Shown here one piece after another: positions 52,704 through 61,979 of a stretch of 64,000 nucleotides of DNA. The first letter of the stretch is position 1. Each line of letters opens with the position of its first letter. Source of the DNA: Rhizobium sp. WYJ-E13 (GTDB lineage Bacteria > Pseudomonadota > Alphaproteobacteria > Rhizobiales > Rhizobiaceae); assembly GCF_018987265.1 (NCBI RefSeq), contig NZ_CP076853.1, positions 1,674,001 to 1,738,000 of the forward strand, read 5' to 3'. The translations under genes and the position numbers were made by a program. The notes beneath the pieces were generated by a model. The model saw nothing but the letters and a program-made list of their open reading frames with translations, had not been told where the DNA came from and searched no databases.

Positions 52704-55259
52704 TTATGCCGCTCGACCGCTCCAGCGGCCCTCAGCAAGCCCATAGCCGCGCACCTCGCCTTCGTCGCCGGTGCGGAAGCGGTTGACCTTGTCCGAGAGC
52801 ATGTCGACGCGCTGGCGCAGGCCCTGGATTTCGGCATTATTCTCTTCCACCATTGCGGCATTCTGCTGGGTGATGAGCTCGACGTCATGCACCGCTTTGC
52901 TGACTTCGTGAAGGCCGGTCGACTGTTCGCCGGTGGCCGCCGAAATCTCGGCGACGAGGCGCTGCACGCCGCCGACATGGGCGATGATTTCGGCGAGCGC
53001 CTGGCCGGTTTCCTCAACGAGCTCCACGCCGCTCTGCACCTGGCCGGAGCTTGCCGAGATCAGTTCCTTGATCTCGCGGGCAGCCTTGGCGCAGCGCTGC
53101 GCCAGTTCGCGCACTTCCTGCGCCACGACCGCAAAGCCGCGGCCCGCCTCGCCGGCACGCGCAGCTTCGACGCCGGCATTCAGGGCCAGAAGGTTGGTCT
53201 GGAAGGCGATCTCGTCGATCACGCCGATGATCGTCGCGATCTTCTCGGATGAGCGGTTGATCTCGCCCATCGCATCGACTGCCTTGGCGACGACCTCGCC
53301 GGAGCGGCTGGCGAAAACCTGCGTCTGGTCTACGGATTGCGCCGTCTGTTTGGCGCGCTCGGCGGTGGAACGCACGACGTCGCTCAGGTGACGCAGCGCC
53401 CGCGAGCTTTCTTCAAGCGCTGCCGCCTGCTGTTCGGTACGGCGGGCGAGATCGTCGGCAGACGATGCAAGATTGCCCGTGCCGCCCTTGATCTCGACAG
53501 TGGCGCCACGCACATCGGCCAGCGTCTGGCGCAGTGCCTCGACGGCGTGGTTGTAGGTATCGGCCATCTCGACGAAATCATCGGCAAGATCGCGGCGCAT
53601 GCCGACTTCCAGATTGCCTTCCGCGAGCTGCCGCAGCACGTCGGAGAGCGCATTCAGCGCCTGCTTCTGTTCGGCTTCGATGCGGGCGCGTTCGCTGGCG
53701 CGGCGGCCGGCTTCCTCGGCAGAGAGTGCACGTGCGCTTTCGGCTTCCTTCTCCAGGCGGACGTTTTCAACCGCCGCATCGCGGAAGACCGCGACCGAAC
53801 GCACCATGTCGCCGATTTCGTCACCGCGGTTGCGGCCTTCGATCGCCACTTCGAGATCGCCATTGGCAAGCCGCGTCATGACGTCGGAAACGCGCTTCAG
53901 CGGACCGCGCAGCGTCTCGACCAGCATCAGCCCGCCGACGATGGCCAGCAGCGTCCCGAGGATCATCGCAAAGACGGAAACATTGGCCGAACGCTCGCTG
54001 TCTTCCTTGCCGAGTTCCTGCGCCTGGCTGACGAACTGGCGGAGCGAGGCCATTGCGCCGGAAAGGATTTCCGAAGACTGCTGGCGGGCAGCCTTCCAGT
54101 CCGCAGCCGCCTTCAGCATGTCGGCAGACCCTGACGTCAGCGAAGCGGCAGCCGGGGCGACCTTGTCTGAAAAGGCTTTCATCACGGCGTCGTCGGCGCC
54201 GAGCGCGGAGATCTTCTTCGCGGTTTCGGTCAGCGACTTGAGGTCGGCGAGAACCACGTCACGTGAAGCAGCATCACGGGCGCTCAGCATCTGGCTCACA
54301 TGCACCTGCAACCGGTCGGCGCTGTCGCGCACCTGGTCGACCGAAGTCAAAAGCTCGCGCTGTTCGGCAATGCTCTTGTCGAGGCTCACGAAGCGGGCGG
54401 ACGCTGTATCGCTGTTCTTGGCCGACTGCAACGTCATCTGGCCCTCGGTATTGACGAAGCCGGTCAAGAGCGGCGCCATGCCGGAGGCTTTCTCATCCGG
54501 CGTGCCGTTGCCCTTCAGGAGCGCATCGAGCTTGCCGGCTGTCTCCGCGACCTGCGCGATCAGCGGCTGTCCGTCCTTGGAGACCATCGCCTTGGCGACG
54601 TCGAGCTGTTTCAGGATCTCGGCAATATGCTGCTGGGCGGCCTCGATCTGTTCCTCGGGCGTAAAGCCCATCTGGATGTCGACCCGCATCGCGCCCATGA
54701 TATCGGTCAGCGACTTGAAGGCGGCAGAATTGTAAAGCAGTGCCTTGGCGAAGACTTCCTTGTCGGTGAAATCCTTGCGCACGAGATCGGTCTGGCCGCC
54801 GGCTTCGTCAGCCGCAGCCGAGATCGTCTGCACTGTCATGTTGATGGCGGCAACGCTTGCATCCTCGGTCTGACGCAGTCCCCACAGTGTCTGCTGCTGC
54901 TTGCGCATGGCGGCGGCAAGGCCGCTGACTTCGATGAGCTGGCTGTGCTGGTCGTCGGTCTTCAACAAACCGTTCAGGCGCACGACACCGCTTTCCTGCG
55001 CATCGATCGCCTTGTCGAGATCGGCCTTGCTCGCATCCGACGGGTCGGAGACGAATTCCTGCAGCGCCGCCTGGAGGTTCTCGAAATCGGAAATGTTTTC
55101 GATCGTCGCGCGCGTCACCGTCATGTGACCGTTCAGGATATTGGCCGTGTGGTAGCCGAGGATGCCGACACCGGCAATCAGCACCACGAGCGGGATGACG
55201 AACAGCAGGACCTTGGTGACGATACGACGGCTTTGCAGAAGTCGGTCGATGAAGTGCAT
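52704..55259 (-). CDS. Methyl-accepting chemotaxis protein
   Basis: 851-residue transmembrane chemoreceptor. TM1 is about residues 17-38, followed by an unusually large helical periplasmic region (about 40-420), then TM2 about 425-447. Two HAMP units follow (about 448-500 and 540-590), then the signalling domain with the hairpin tip EIAFQTNLLALNAGVEAARAGEAGRGFAVVA. There is no C-terminal NWETF-like CheR/CheB docking peptide. The start at 55259 keeps TM1 near the N-terminus. The ligand is unknown. Confidence 0.93.
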   Translation of the reverse strand: MHFIDRLLQSRRIVTKVLLFVIPLVVLIAGVGILGYHTANILNGHMTVTRATIENISDFENLQAALQEFVSDPSDASKADLDKAIDAQESGVVRLNGLLKTDDQHSQLIEVSGLAAAMRKQQQTLWGLRQTEDASVAAINMTVQTISAAADEAGGQTDLVRKDFTDKEVFAKALLYNSAAFKSLTDIMGAMRVDIQMGFTPEEQIEAAQQHIAEILKQLDVAKAMVSKDGQPLIAQVAETAGKLDALLKGNGTPDEKASGMAPLLTGFVNTEGQMTLQSAKNSDTASARFVSLDKSIAEQRELLTSVDQVRDSADRLQVHVSQMLSARDAASRDVVLADLKSLTETAKKISALGADDAVMKAFSDKVAPAAASLTSGSADMLKAAADWKAARQQSSEILSGAMASLRQFVSQAQELGKEDSERSANVSVFAMILGTLLAIVGGLMLVETLRGPLKRVSDVMTRLANGDLEVAIEGRNRGDEIGDMVRSVAVFRDAAVENVRLEKEAESARALSAEEAGRRASERARIEAEQKQALNALSDVLRQLAEGNLEVGMRRDLADDFVEMADTYNHAVEALRQTLADVRGATVEIKGGTGNLASSADDLARRTEQQAAALEESSRALRHLSDVVRSTAERAKQTAQSVDQTQVFASRSGEVVAKAVDAMGEINRSSEKIATIIGVIDEIAFQTNLLALNAGVEAARAGEAGRGFAVVAQEVRELAQRCAKAAREIKELISASSGQVQSGVELVEETGQALAEIIAHVGGVQRLVAEISAATGEQSTGLHEVSKAVHDVELITQQNAAMVEENNAEIQGLRQRVDMLSDKVNRFRTGDEGEVRGYGLAEGRWSGRAA

Positions 55260-55570
55260 GGGGAGCGGCGCCTTGAAACTGATGGTACCGTCCACTCCGC
55301 AATCATTCCGGATGGTTCGGCGGCCTCCTCCATCATGGAGAGTGGCTGCATCTTTCGCTGAATCGGTTGATACAACCTTAATCGGCAGCCGAGAGATTTG
55401 GGAATTATCCTTATATTTCTTATATTTGCCGCAACTGCACAAGGATTCGCTTACCTAACGGCAGGTTGCGCTGCGCTGCAGCATCGAATTATTGCAGGTG
55501 TGGCATTCCTCCGATTCCCTTGCCGTACGTTCCCTTCTAAAAGGGCCTGTAAGGTAAGGGAATCTCCAGC
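55260..55570. other. Divergent intergenic region, MCP / EamA transporter
   Basis: 311 bases with no convincing gene. A short dyad GGTTG-ATA-CAACC lies near 55362-55374. Promoters for both genes are expected here but no clear consensus was found. Confidence 0.45.
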
Positions 55571-56479
55571 ATGCCGCGATCACGCAATACCGAAGGCGCC
55601 ATCTACATGAGCATGGCGATGGCCGGCTTTTCCGCAAGCGACGCACTCTCCAAATCGGTCATTTCCTACATGAATGCCGGCGAGATCATGTTTCTTCGCG
55701 GCCTCTTCACCAGCATCCTCGTCTATCTGATCGCCTGGAAGTTCGGCGCACTGCGCCCCTGGCGCGTCATGGTCAAGCCCATCATCGCGCTGCGCATCGC
55801 CTGCGAGATCATCGCTGCCGTCACGTACATCACCGCGCTCGGCATGATGCCGATCGCCAATGCCTCTGCCATCCTCCAATCGCTGCCGCTGGTTGTCACC
55901 TTTGGCGCGGCGCTTTTCTTCCATGAGCCGGTCGGCTGGCGGCGCTGGATGGCAATCCTCGTCGGCCTCGCAGGCGTCATGATCATCATCCGCCCCGGCC
56001 CGGAAGGTTTTACCGCCGCCGCGCTGCTCTGCGTCGCCAGCGTGGCTTCAACGGCCGGCCGTGATCTCGCCACCCGCAGCATCAGCAAGGATATCCCGTC
56101 GCTGATGATCACGACGGTGACGGCGATCTCGGTTGCGATCTTCGGCGCGCTGATGATCCCCTTCCTCGGTGGCTGGGAGCCGGTCAGCGTCACCTCGCTG
56201 ACGCATCTGCTGCTCGCCTCCGTGCTCGTGCTTGTCGGCTACCAGTCGGTCATCGTCGCCATGCGCACCGGCGAAATCTCTTTCGTCGCGCCCTTCCGCT
56301 ATACGAGCCTGATCTTCTCCTCCCTGCTCGGCTTCTTCTTCTTCGCCGAAGTGCCCGATTTCTGGACGCTGGTGGGTGCCGCCATCGTCATCGCGTCGGG
56401 TCTCTATACGTTCTATCGTGAGGCCAAGCGCCACGTGCCGCCGGTCGCCCAGGAATCGGCGCCCCGTTCGCCGGTGTAA
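55571..56479 (+). CDS. EamA-family (DMT) transporter
   Basis: 302-residue inner-membrane protein with ten spans in two EamA repeats (about 10-135 and 150-285). Characteristic stretches are EIMFLRGLFTSILVYLIAW, ALGMMPIANASAILQSLPLVVTFGAALFFHEPVGWRRW and the second-repeat FRYTSLIFSSLLGFFFFAEVPDFWTLVGA. Drug/metabolite transporters of this type export amino acids or other small metabolites; the substrate is unknown. It precedes mobA by 37 bases. Confidence 0.9.
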   Translation: MPRSRNTEGAIYMSMAMAGFSASDALSKSVISYMNAGEIMFLRGLFTSILVYLIAWKFGALRPWRVMVKPIIALRIACEIIAAVTYITALGMMPIANASAILQSLPLVVTFGAALFFHEPVGWRRWMAILVGLAGVMIIIRPGPEGFTAAALLCVASVASTAGRDLATRSISKDIPSLMITTVTAISVAIFGALMIPFLGGWEPVSVTSLTHLLLASVLVLVGYQSVIVAMRTGEISFVAPFRYTSLIFSSLLGFFFFAEVPDFWTLVGAAIVIASGLYTFYREAKRHVPPVAQESAPRSPV

Positions 56480-56516
56480 GAGTTCGCCCGTCTGAGAGAA
56501 TGTCTGAGGTATCGCC

Positions 56517-57146
56517 ATGACTGATTTCGTGCTCGACCAATCGACCATTCCGGGCGTTGTGCTGGCCGGTGGGCGCTCGTCACGGATGGGGCGCGACAAG
56601 GCGGGCGTGACGCTGGGCGGCCGCAGCCTGCTCGACCACATGTTGTCCCGCCTTTCGCCGCAGGTCGCGCAGATCGCCATCAATGCCGATGACGCCACCG
56701 GCCACGACCTGCCGGTCGTCTCCGACCGTATAGCAGGCAAGGCGGGACCGATGGCCGGCATCCACGCGGCGATGGTCTATGGCGCCGGCCTGCCCGCCAC
56801 CCACGTCGTCACCGTCTCGGTCGATTGCCCCTTCTTCCCTGCCGATCTCGTCAGCCGGCTTGCGAGCGTGGTCGACCATCCGGATCGCATCGCCATCGCT
56901 GCCTCGCAAGGCCGCAGCCATCCGGTCTTCGGCCTTTGGCCGACCGCACTGGCGGCCGATCTCGAAATGTGGGTGAAGACCGACGAGAAGCGCCGCGTCC
57001 GCGACTTCCTCTCGCGTCATGACGTTGCGGAAGTGCCCTTCCCGCTGCATCCGACCCGCGCCAGCGTTCTCGATCCCTTCTTTAACATCAATACATCAGA
57101 TGATCTAATGGAGGCCGAACGCTGGCTGGAGGCCCTTCGCGCATGA
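56517..57146 (+). CDS. mobA: Molybdenum cofactor guanylyltransferase
   Basis: 209-residue nucleotidyltransferase that joins GMP to Mo-molybdopterin to make the MGD cofactor. The signature GVVLAGGRSSRMGRDKAGVTLGG (about residues 11-33) binds GTP, and VSVDCPFFP carries a metal-binding Asp. The C-terminal RVRDFLSRHD and FFNINTSDDL match MobA. It overlaps functionally with mobB, 16 bases downstream, in one operon. Confidence 0.94.
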   Translation: MTDFVLDQSTIPGVVLAGGRSSRMGRDKAGVTLGGRSLLDHMLSRLSPQVAQIAINADDATGHDLPVVSDRIAGKAGPMAGIHAAMVYGAGLPATHVVTVSVDCPFFPADLVSRLASVVDHPDRIAIAASQGRSHPVFGLWPTALAADLEMWVKTDEKRRVRDFLSRHDVAEVPFPLHPTRASVLDPFFNINTSDDLMEAERWLEALRA

Positions 57147-57162
57147 GAAGGAAGATGGCAGG

Positions 57163-57687
57163 ATGACACAGAAGATCTTCGGCATCGCCGGCTGGAAGAA
57201 TTCCGGCAAGACCGGGCTTGCGGTGCGCCTCGTCGAGGAGTTTACGCGGCGCGGCTACCGCATTTCCACCGTCAAGCACGCCCACCACGATTTCGACATC
57301 GACAAGGTCGGCGCCGACAGCTACCGCCACCGCCAGGCCGGTGCCCATGAGGTGACGATCGTCTCGGGCACGCGCTACGCCATTATGCACGAGCTGCGCG
57401 GGGAGCCGGAACCAAGCTTCGAGGACATTTTGGCGCGGCTGGCGCCGTGTGATCTGGTGCTGATCGAAGGCTACAAGCGCGAGCCGATCCCGAAGATCGA
57501 GGCGCGGCGGCTGGAGGCCGCAAGGCGGGATCCGCTGGCGCCGGAGGATCCGCATATCGTGGCGATTGCGGCCGATCATGTGGTCGAGGATGCTCGGGGG
57601 CTTGCTGTGTTTGATTTGGATGACACCGTGGGTATTGCGGATTTTGTTGCGCGGACGGTTGGGCTTGGTGCTCCGGTTGGCGTTTGA
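57163..57687 (+). CDS. mobB: Molybdopterin-guanine dinucleotide adaptor protein
   Basis: 174-residue P-loop GTPase. Walker A is GWKNSGKTGLAVRL, followed by STVKHAHHDFDIDKVGADSYRHRQAGA, highly typical of MobB, and a Walker B-like DLVLIEGYKREPIPKIE. It assists MobA and passes the cofactor to apo-enzymes. In the mobAB operon. Confidence 0.94.
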   Translation: MTQKIFGIAGWKNSGKTGLAVRLVEEFTRRGYRISTVKHAHHDFDIDKVGADSYRHRQAGAHEVTIVSGTRYAIMHELRGEPEPSFEDILARLAPCDLVLIEGYKREPIPKIEARRLEAARRDPLAPEDPHIVAIAADHVVEDARGLAVFDLDDTVGIADFVARTVGLGAPVGV

Positions 57688-57724
57688 GAGATCGGTGCGA
57701 CCTGCCTCCCCACCTCACTACAAA

Positions 57725-57754
57725 ACGAAAGGGCGAGGCCTCGCGACCCCGCCC
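57725..57754 (-). terminator. Intrinsic terminator of the OmpA-like gene
   Basis: On the minus strand GGGCGGGGTC-GCGA-GGCCTCGCCC forms a 10-bp stem with two wobble pairs and a GCGA loop, followed by TTTCGTTTT. It lies 22 bases beyond the stop. Confidence 0.75.
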
Positions 57755-57775
57755 TCCCTATCATGAGGTAATGAA

Positions 57776-59944
57776 TTACCTCTGTGCCACCGGCCGCACC
57801 AGCGGCGTCACACGGCGAATGGTCACACGCCGGTTCTCCTGATTCGGCCCCAAGGTATTCACCTTCAGATACCGCTCGCCATAGCCCTGCGTCGCAAGGT
57901 TCTCCGGCGGAATGCCGTAGACATCCGTCAGCACATTGGCGACCGATTCCGCGCGCTGGTCGGACAGGATCAGGTTGCTCTGGTCCGAACCCACCGCATC
58001 GGTATGGCCTTCGATCAGGAAGGTCTCGCTCTTGTTCTTGTCGAGCACTTCATTGATCGCATCGGCAACCTTGCGCAGCGTGCGGGCCTGGCTCATCGGG
58101 ATTTCCGCGCTGCCCGTTGCGAACGTTACCGTGTCCAGGTCGATGCGGCGTACCTTGTCGCGGATACGGGCGGAATATTTCACCTCGTTCAGCGAATAGA
58201 CGCGCTCGACGGGTTCCACGGGCGGCTCGCTCAGGAACTCGTAATAGTCGCGGTCCGGGTCGGTGCTGGTGTCGATGATATAGTCGTCCAGCGGCACGCG
58301 GAGGCGCATCGGCGGCAGGTCGGCGCCCGGATCCTCGAAGTAGTCGCGATCCGGATCCTCATAGAGTTCGGGCGAATAGTAGAGCACTTCCTCCCGGCCG
58401 CGTGCATCGACACGCGAGCGCTGAATGATGTCGCCGTACCGGTTGCGGATCGTCACGATGCGATAGCCTTCGGGCCGCATGATCGTTTCGCGGTAGCGGT
58501 CGCCGGAAAGCTCCTCATAGCTCGGCCGTTCGCCGTCACGCAGGAAGCGGCGGTCGTCGTCGCTGCGAACAATGGTGCGGTCGCCGAACTGGATGATGAC
58601 GCGGCTGTCGTCCGTGCGCTCGCCGTAACGCACGCCATCAGGCTGGGCGAACTGCGGACGGCGGTCGATGCGCCGGCCTTCTTCACGCGTGATGGCCTCG
58701 ATCTGCACCGGCGCACGCTGTTGGGTGGCGCTCAGCGACTGAGCCTCGGCATCCGAGGTCGGCAGCTTGAAATTCTGGCTGTCGGCACGCTGGCGGTCCC
58801 GGTCGCGACGCCCCTGCCGGCCCTGGCTGCGGTCGGCATCCTTGTCGCTGTCGAGAACGGCGGCACCATTCTCAACCGGCAGGATGATGGTCTCGCTGCT
58901 CTTGGCCGGATCCTGGGCGATCTCCTTGCGGCGCTCCAGCTCCTGTGGCGTCACCTTTTCAGGCGCGGGGATCGCCTGTTCGGCCTGCTGCGGCGCTACG
59001 GCTGCCGGCTGTTCACCGGGCTGCGGCGCGATGGCAGTGGGCTGTTCAGGCTGCTGGTCGGGTGCGGGCTGGACAGCCTGCTGACCATTGGCGGGCTGTT
59101 CGCCAGCGGCAGGCTTTTCAGCGGTCGCCGGCGTTTCAGTTGCAGCGGGCTTTTCGGTTGTCGCAGGCTGTTCCGCCGTTGCGGGCTTCTCGGTCGGGAG
59201 GGGTGCCTCACCGGATGGTGCTGCCCGCTGCTCTGCCGGCTGTTTCGTGCTCTGCTCCGCGGGCTGATCTGTCGTTTCTGTCTTCTGGCGCTGCGGGCGC
59301 TGGCGCGGCTTTTCTGCGGGCTGATTCGCCTCGCTGGCGGCCGGGGCTTCGGCAGCCGGCTGCTGGGCGTCAGGCGCTGCCTGCTCGGCATTCTGCTTGC
59401 GGTCGCGCTGGCGCTTTGGCTGTTCTGCCGGCGGCTGCTCAGCTTGCGGCTCGGCCTGCTGTTCCGGCTGTGCCTGCTTCTGGCGACGCGGCTTCTGCGG
59501 TTCTTCGGCGGCAGGGGCCTGCTGCTCGGGTGCTGCCTGTTCGGGCTGGGCTTCGCGTTGGCGGCGTGGACGTGCCGGCTCCTCAGCCGCGGGTGCCTGG
59601 ACTTGCGGCTCTGCCTGCGGTTCGGGCTCGCGCTGGCGCTTGGGCTTCTGTTCCTGTTCCGGAGCGCTTTCGGCGGGCGCTTCGCGCTTCTGCGGCTTTT
59701 CGGCGGGCGCCTCCTGTTGCTGCTCTTCTGCCTGCTTCCGCTTCTTTTTCAGAAGCTCCTCTTCAGAAGATGCGTCCTGCGCTACCTCGTAGCTGCCCCC
59801 AACGACGGTATTGGCAACAGTGCCGGCAGCGCCATGCTCTACCCCACCGCTCACTGCGGCGTAAGCGCCCACCGGCGGCACCGCAAAAGCAAGGGAAAGC
59901 AGCGGAAAGGCCGCACTGGCAAACAGTCTGGATTTCATGCCCAT
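57776..59944 (-). CDS. OmpA-family protein with long P/Q/E/A-rich spacer
   Basis: 722-residue exported protein. A signal peptide (MGMKSRLFASAAFPLLSLAF) is followed by a low-complexity region (about 60-345) of Pro, Gln, Glu, Ala and Lys with repeated EKPA, AEQPA and PQKPRR-like units. Next is a charged region (about 345-560) rich in Asp/Arg with YGERTDDSRVIIQFGDR. The C-terminal OmpA domain (about 590-715) has FLIEGHTDAVGSDQSNLILSDQRA. The spacer looks disordered and may bridge outer membrane and wall. GAGGAA supports the start. Confidence 0.88.
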   Translation of the reverse strand: MGMKSRLFASAAFPLLSLAFAVPPVGAYAAVSGGVEHGAAGTVANTVVGGSYEVAQDASSEEELLKKKRKQAEEQQQEAPAEKPQKREAPAESAPEQEQKPKRQREPEPQAEPQVQAPAAEEPARPRRQREAQPEQAAPEQQAPAAEEPQKPRRQKQAQPEQQAEPQAEQPPAEQPKRQRDRKQNAEQAAPDAQQPAAEAPAASEANQPAEKPRQRPQRQKTETTDQPAEQSTKQPAEQRAAPSGEAPLPTEKPATAEQPATTEKPAATETPATAEKPAAGEQPANGQQAVQPAPDQQPEQPTAIAPQPGEQPAAVAPQQAEQAIPAPEKVTPQELERRKEIAQDPAKSSETIILPVENGAAVLDSDKDADRSQGRQGRRDRDRQRADSQNFKLPTSDAEAQSLSATQQRAPVQIEAITREEGRRIDRRPQFAQPDGVRYGERTDDSRVIIQFGDRTIVRSDDDRRFLRDGERPSYEELSGDRYRETIMRPEGYRIVTIRNRYGDIIQRSRVDARGREEVLYYSPELYEDPDRDYFEDPGADLPPMRLRVPLDDYIIDTSTDPDRDYYEFLSEPPVEPVERVYSLNEVKYSARIRDKVRRIDLDTVTFATGSAEIPMSQARTLRKVADAINEVLDKNKSETFLIEGHTDAVGSDQSNLILSDQRAESVANVLTDVYGIPPENLATQGYGERYLKVNTLGPNQENRRVTIRRVTPLVRPVAQR

Positions 59945-60285
59945 CAGGGTTCCTCATCCTTGTTTTAATTTCGACCGAGGCTGACTGCTCGGCAATCACG
60001 GCTTTTTGTGAGTCAAGCAGAGCTCAAATCGCTAAAATGCCGATTTGTTCCGGAGGCTAGAAAGACAGGCATTAACCCTGCCTGAACGTAGCAGTCGGCC
60101 TCCGTTCATATCGGCCGGCCCGCCGGCCGATATGTCGACCGCACCGCACAATTGCGGCGGGATTCCTGTTGCAATTTTGTGAAAAAAGGTTTGATTATCG
60201 CCGCAAGACGGTGGTGGCACCGTCGGAGTGTGCGGCCGCCGGCGAACAACAAAAAGACCCGGCGCCACCAACAGAGAGGATCCTC
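59945..60285. other. Divergent intergenic region, OmpA-like / amino acid importer
   Basis: 341 bases without a gene. It contains a 28-base perfect inverted repeat (60107-60134), annotated separately, and an AT-rich stretch (60160-60200) that probably includes the importer promoter. Confidence 0.5.
60107..60134. promoter_or_regulatory. Perfect 13-bp inverted repeat, possible operator
   Basis: CATATCGGCCGGC and GCCGGCCGATATG are perfectly complementary with only CC between them. Such a tight palindrome is poor as an RNA hairpin but suits a dimeric DNA-binding protein or a cruciform. It lies 152 bases before the binding-protein gene. Confidence 0.5.
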
Positions 60286-61059
60286 ATGCGCATTTCCACC
60301 AAGCTCCTTGCTGCAGCTTCGCTCGCAGCAATGTCCCTCTTCGCCGGATCGGCCCTCGCCGACGGTGAAAAATACGTGATCGGTACGGACTCGACCTACC
60401 CGCCGTTCGAATTTGTCGACGCCAGTGGCACCATTCAGGGCTTCGACATCGATATCGCCAAGGCACTCTGTGCCGAAATGAAGGCCGAATGCTCCTTCGT
60501 TTCCACCGACTGGGACGGCATCATCCCGGCTCTGAACGCCAAGAAGTTCGATATGATCGTCTCGTCCATGTCGATCACCCCCGAGCGCCTCAAGCTCGTC
60601 GACTTCTCCAACAAGTATTACAACACCCCGCCGGCAATCGCCGTGCCGAAGGATTCGACGATCACTGACGTCGCCGGCCTCAAGGGCAAGGTGATCGGCG
60701 CGCAGACCTCCACGACCCATGCCAACTATGCCGAAAAGCACCTCGCCGATACCGAGCTGAAGCTCTACCCGACGGCTGACGAATACAAGCTCGACGTCGC
60801 CGCCGGCCGTGTCGATGCGGTCATCGACGATGTCGTCGTTCTCTCCGAATGGGTCAAGTCCGACGCCGGCACCTGCTGCAAGATCCTGACGACCCTGCCG
60901 GTCGACAAGGAAATCAACGGCAACGGCGCGGGCATCGCCATCCGCAAGGGTGATCCGCTGAAGGAAAAGCTCAACACTGCGATCGCTGCGATCCGCGCCA
61001 GCGGCGAGTACAAGAAGATCCAGGACAAGTACTTCGATTTCGACGTTTACGGCGAATGA
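60286..61059 (+). CDS. Polar amino acid ABC binding protein
   Basis: 257-residue family-3 solute-binding protein with a signal peptide (MRISTKLLAAASLAAMSLFAGSALA). The opening GTDSTYPPFEFVDASGTIQGFDIDIAKALCAEM and SSMSITPERLKLVDFSNKYY are typical of Lys/Arg/ornithine/His or octopine-type binders. The Cys pair TCCK in the second lobe is also seen in this group. It is separated from the permease genes by a strong terminator, which should make it more abundant than the permeases. Confidence 0.92.
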   Translation: MRISTKLLAAASLAAMSLFAGSALADGEKYVIGTDSTYPPFEFVDASGTIQGFDIDIAKALCAEMKAECSFVSTDWDGIIPALNAKKFDMIVSSMSITPERLKLVDFSNKYYNTPPAIAVPKDSTITDVAGLKGKVIGAQTSTTHANYAEKHLADTELKLYPTADEYKLDVAAGRVDAVIDDVVVLSEWVKSDAGTCCKILTTLPVDKEINGNGAGIAIRKGDPLKEKLNTAIAAIRASGEYKKIQDKYFDFDVYGE

Positions 61060-61085
61060 TAAATTCGCTATCTGGCCGATAAAGG

Positions 61086-61118
61086 AAATGGCGGAAGGCT
61101 TGCTCTTCCGCCATTTTT
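61086..61118 (+). terminator. Terminator/attenuator between binding protein and permeases
   Basis: AAATGGCGGAAG and CTTCCGCCATTT form a perfect 12-bp stem with a 7-base loop followed by TT. It is strong and sits inside the importer operon, so most transcripts should end after the binding-protein gene. Confidence 0.9.
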
Positions 61119-61172
61119 GTTTGACAAAGGTGGCAAGATCAAAACGGCAAAAGCCGTGAGGGGACTTCTGGC

Positions 61173-61979
61173 ATGGGCGGATTGTTTTCCGCGCTCGGCT
61201 CCTTCTGGAGCCTACTTGTGCACATTTTCGATCCGCTGTGCGGACCCGTCGGCCTCTTCACCTGGTTTGGTCAGTCGACGCTTCTTGCCTGTGGCGATGC
61301 CGGCTGGGGCGATGAGATCGCGCTCGGCCTGCAGGTCACCGTTTCCGTGGCCGTCGTCACCCTGCCGATCGGCCTGATCATCGGCTTCCTCGTGGCGCTC
61401 GGCCAGCAATCGGAAGAAAAGTCGCTTCGGCTTGCGGCCGGCGTCTACACGACGATCTTCCGCGGTCTGCCCGAGCTTCTGACGCTCTTCATCATCTATT
61501 ACGGCATGCAGATCCTCATCCAGTATCTGCTGGATCTCGCCGGCTATGAGGGGCCGCCGGTCGAAATCAACGCCTTCTTCGCCGGCGTGATCGCGCTGTC
61601 GGTCGTCTTTTCCGCTTACTGTTCGGAAGTGTTGCTCTCGGCCTTCCGCGCCATTCCCAAGGGTCAATACGAGGCAGGAGATGCGCTCGGACTGCATCGC
61701 GGCCGCACGCTGCGCCTGATCGTCCTGCCGCAGCTCATCCGCATTGCCCTGCCGGGCCTCACGAACCTCTGGATGGTGCTGCTGAAAGACACCTCCTACG
61801 TCTCCATCATCAGTCTTTCCGATATCCTGCGCCAGACGAACGTGGCCGTGCGTGTGACTAAGGAACCCTTCTTCTTTTATGGCATCGCCTGCGTTCTCTA
61901 TCTGGTGCTCGCCATCCTCTCCTCCTTCCTGCTCGTCTATATCGACCGCTGGGCCAAGCGTTCGGAGGTTCGCCGATGA
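61173..61979 (+). CDS. Polar amino acid ABC permease, HisQ/OccQ type
   Basis: 268-residue inner-membrane permease with the His/Glu/Gln/Arg/opine family motif: LTLFIIYYGMQ, FFAGVIALSVVFSAYCSEVLLSAFRAIPKGQYEAGDALGLHRGRTLRLIVLPQLIR (EAA loop). The N-terminus carries an extra region of about 60 residues before the first core span. It overlaps the next permease by ATGA, so the two are co-translated. Confidence 0.92.
   Translation: MGGLFSALGSFWSLLVHIFDPLCGPVGLFTWFGQSTLLACGDAGWGDEIALGLQVTVSVAVVTLPIGLIIGFLVALGQQSEEKSLRLAAGVYTTIFRGLPELLTLFIIYYGMQILIQYLLDLAGYEGPPVEINAFFAGVIALSVVFSAYCSEVLLSAFRAIPKGQYEAGDALGLHRGRTLRLIVLPQLIRIALPGLTNLWMVLLKDTSYVSIISLSDILRQTNVAVRVTKEPFFFYGIACVLYLVLAILSSFLLVYIDRWAKRSEVRR

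Noticed and set aside
53599..54735. 378-codon plus-strand frame opposite the chemoreceptor
   Set aside because: Ser/Ala/Arg-rich shadow of the receptor's helical region; no homology or start signal.
58004..59968. 654-codon plus-strand frame opposite the OmpA-like gene
   Set aside because: It is the antisense of a Pro/Gln/Glu-rich, GC-rich region where stop codons are rare. The product is low-complexity Leu/Arg/Cys-rich with no signal, domain or ribosome-binding site, while the minus strand has a signal peptide and OmpA domain.
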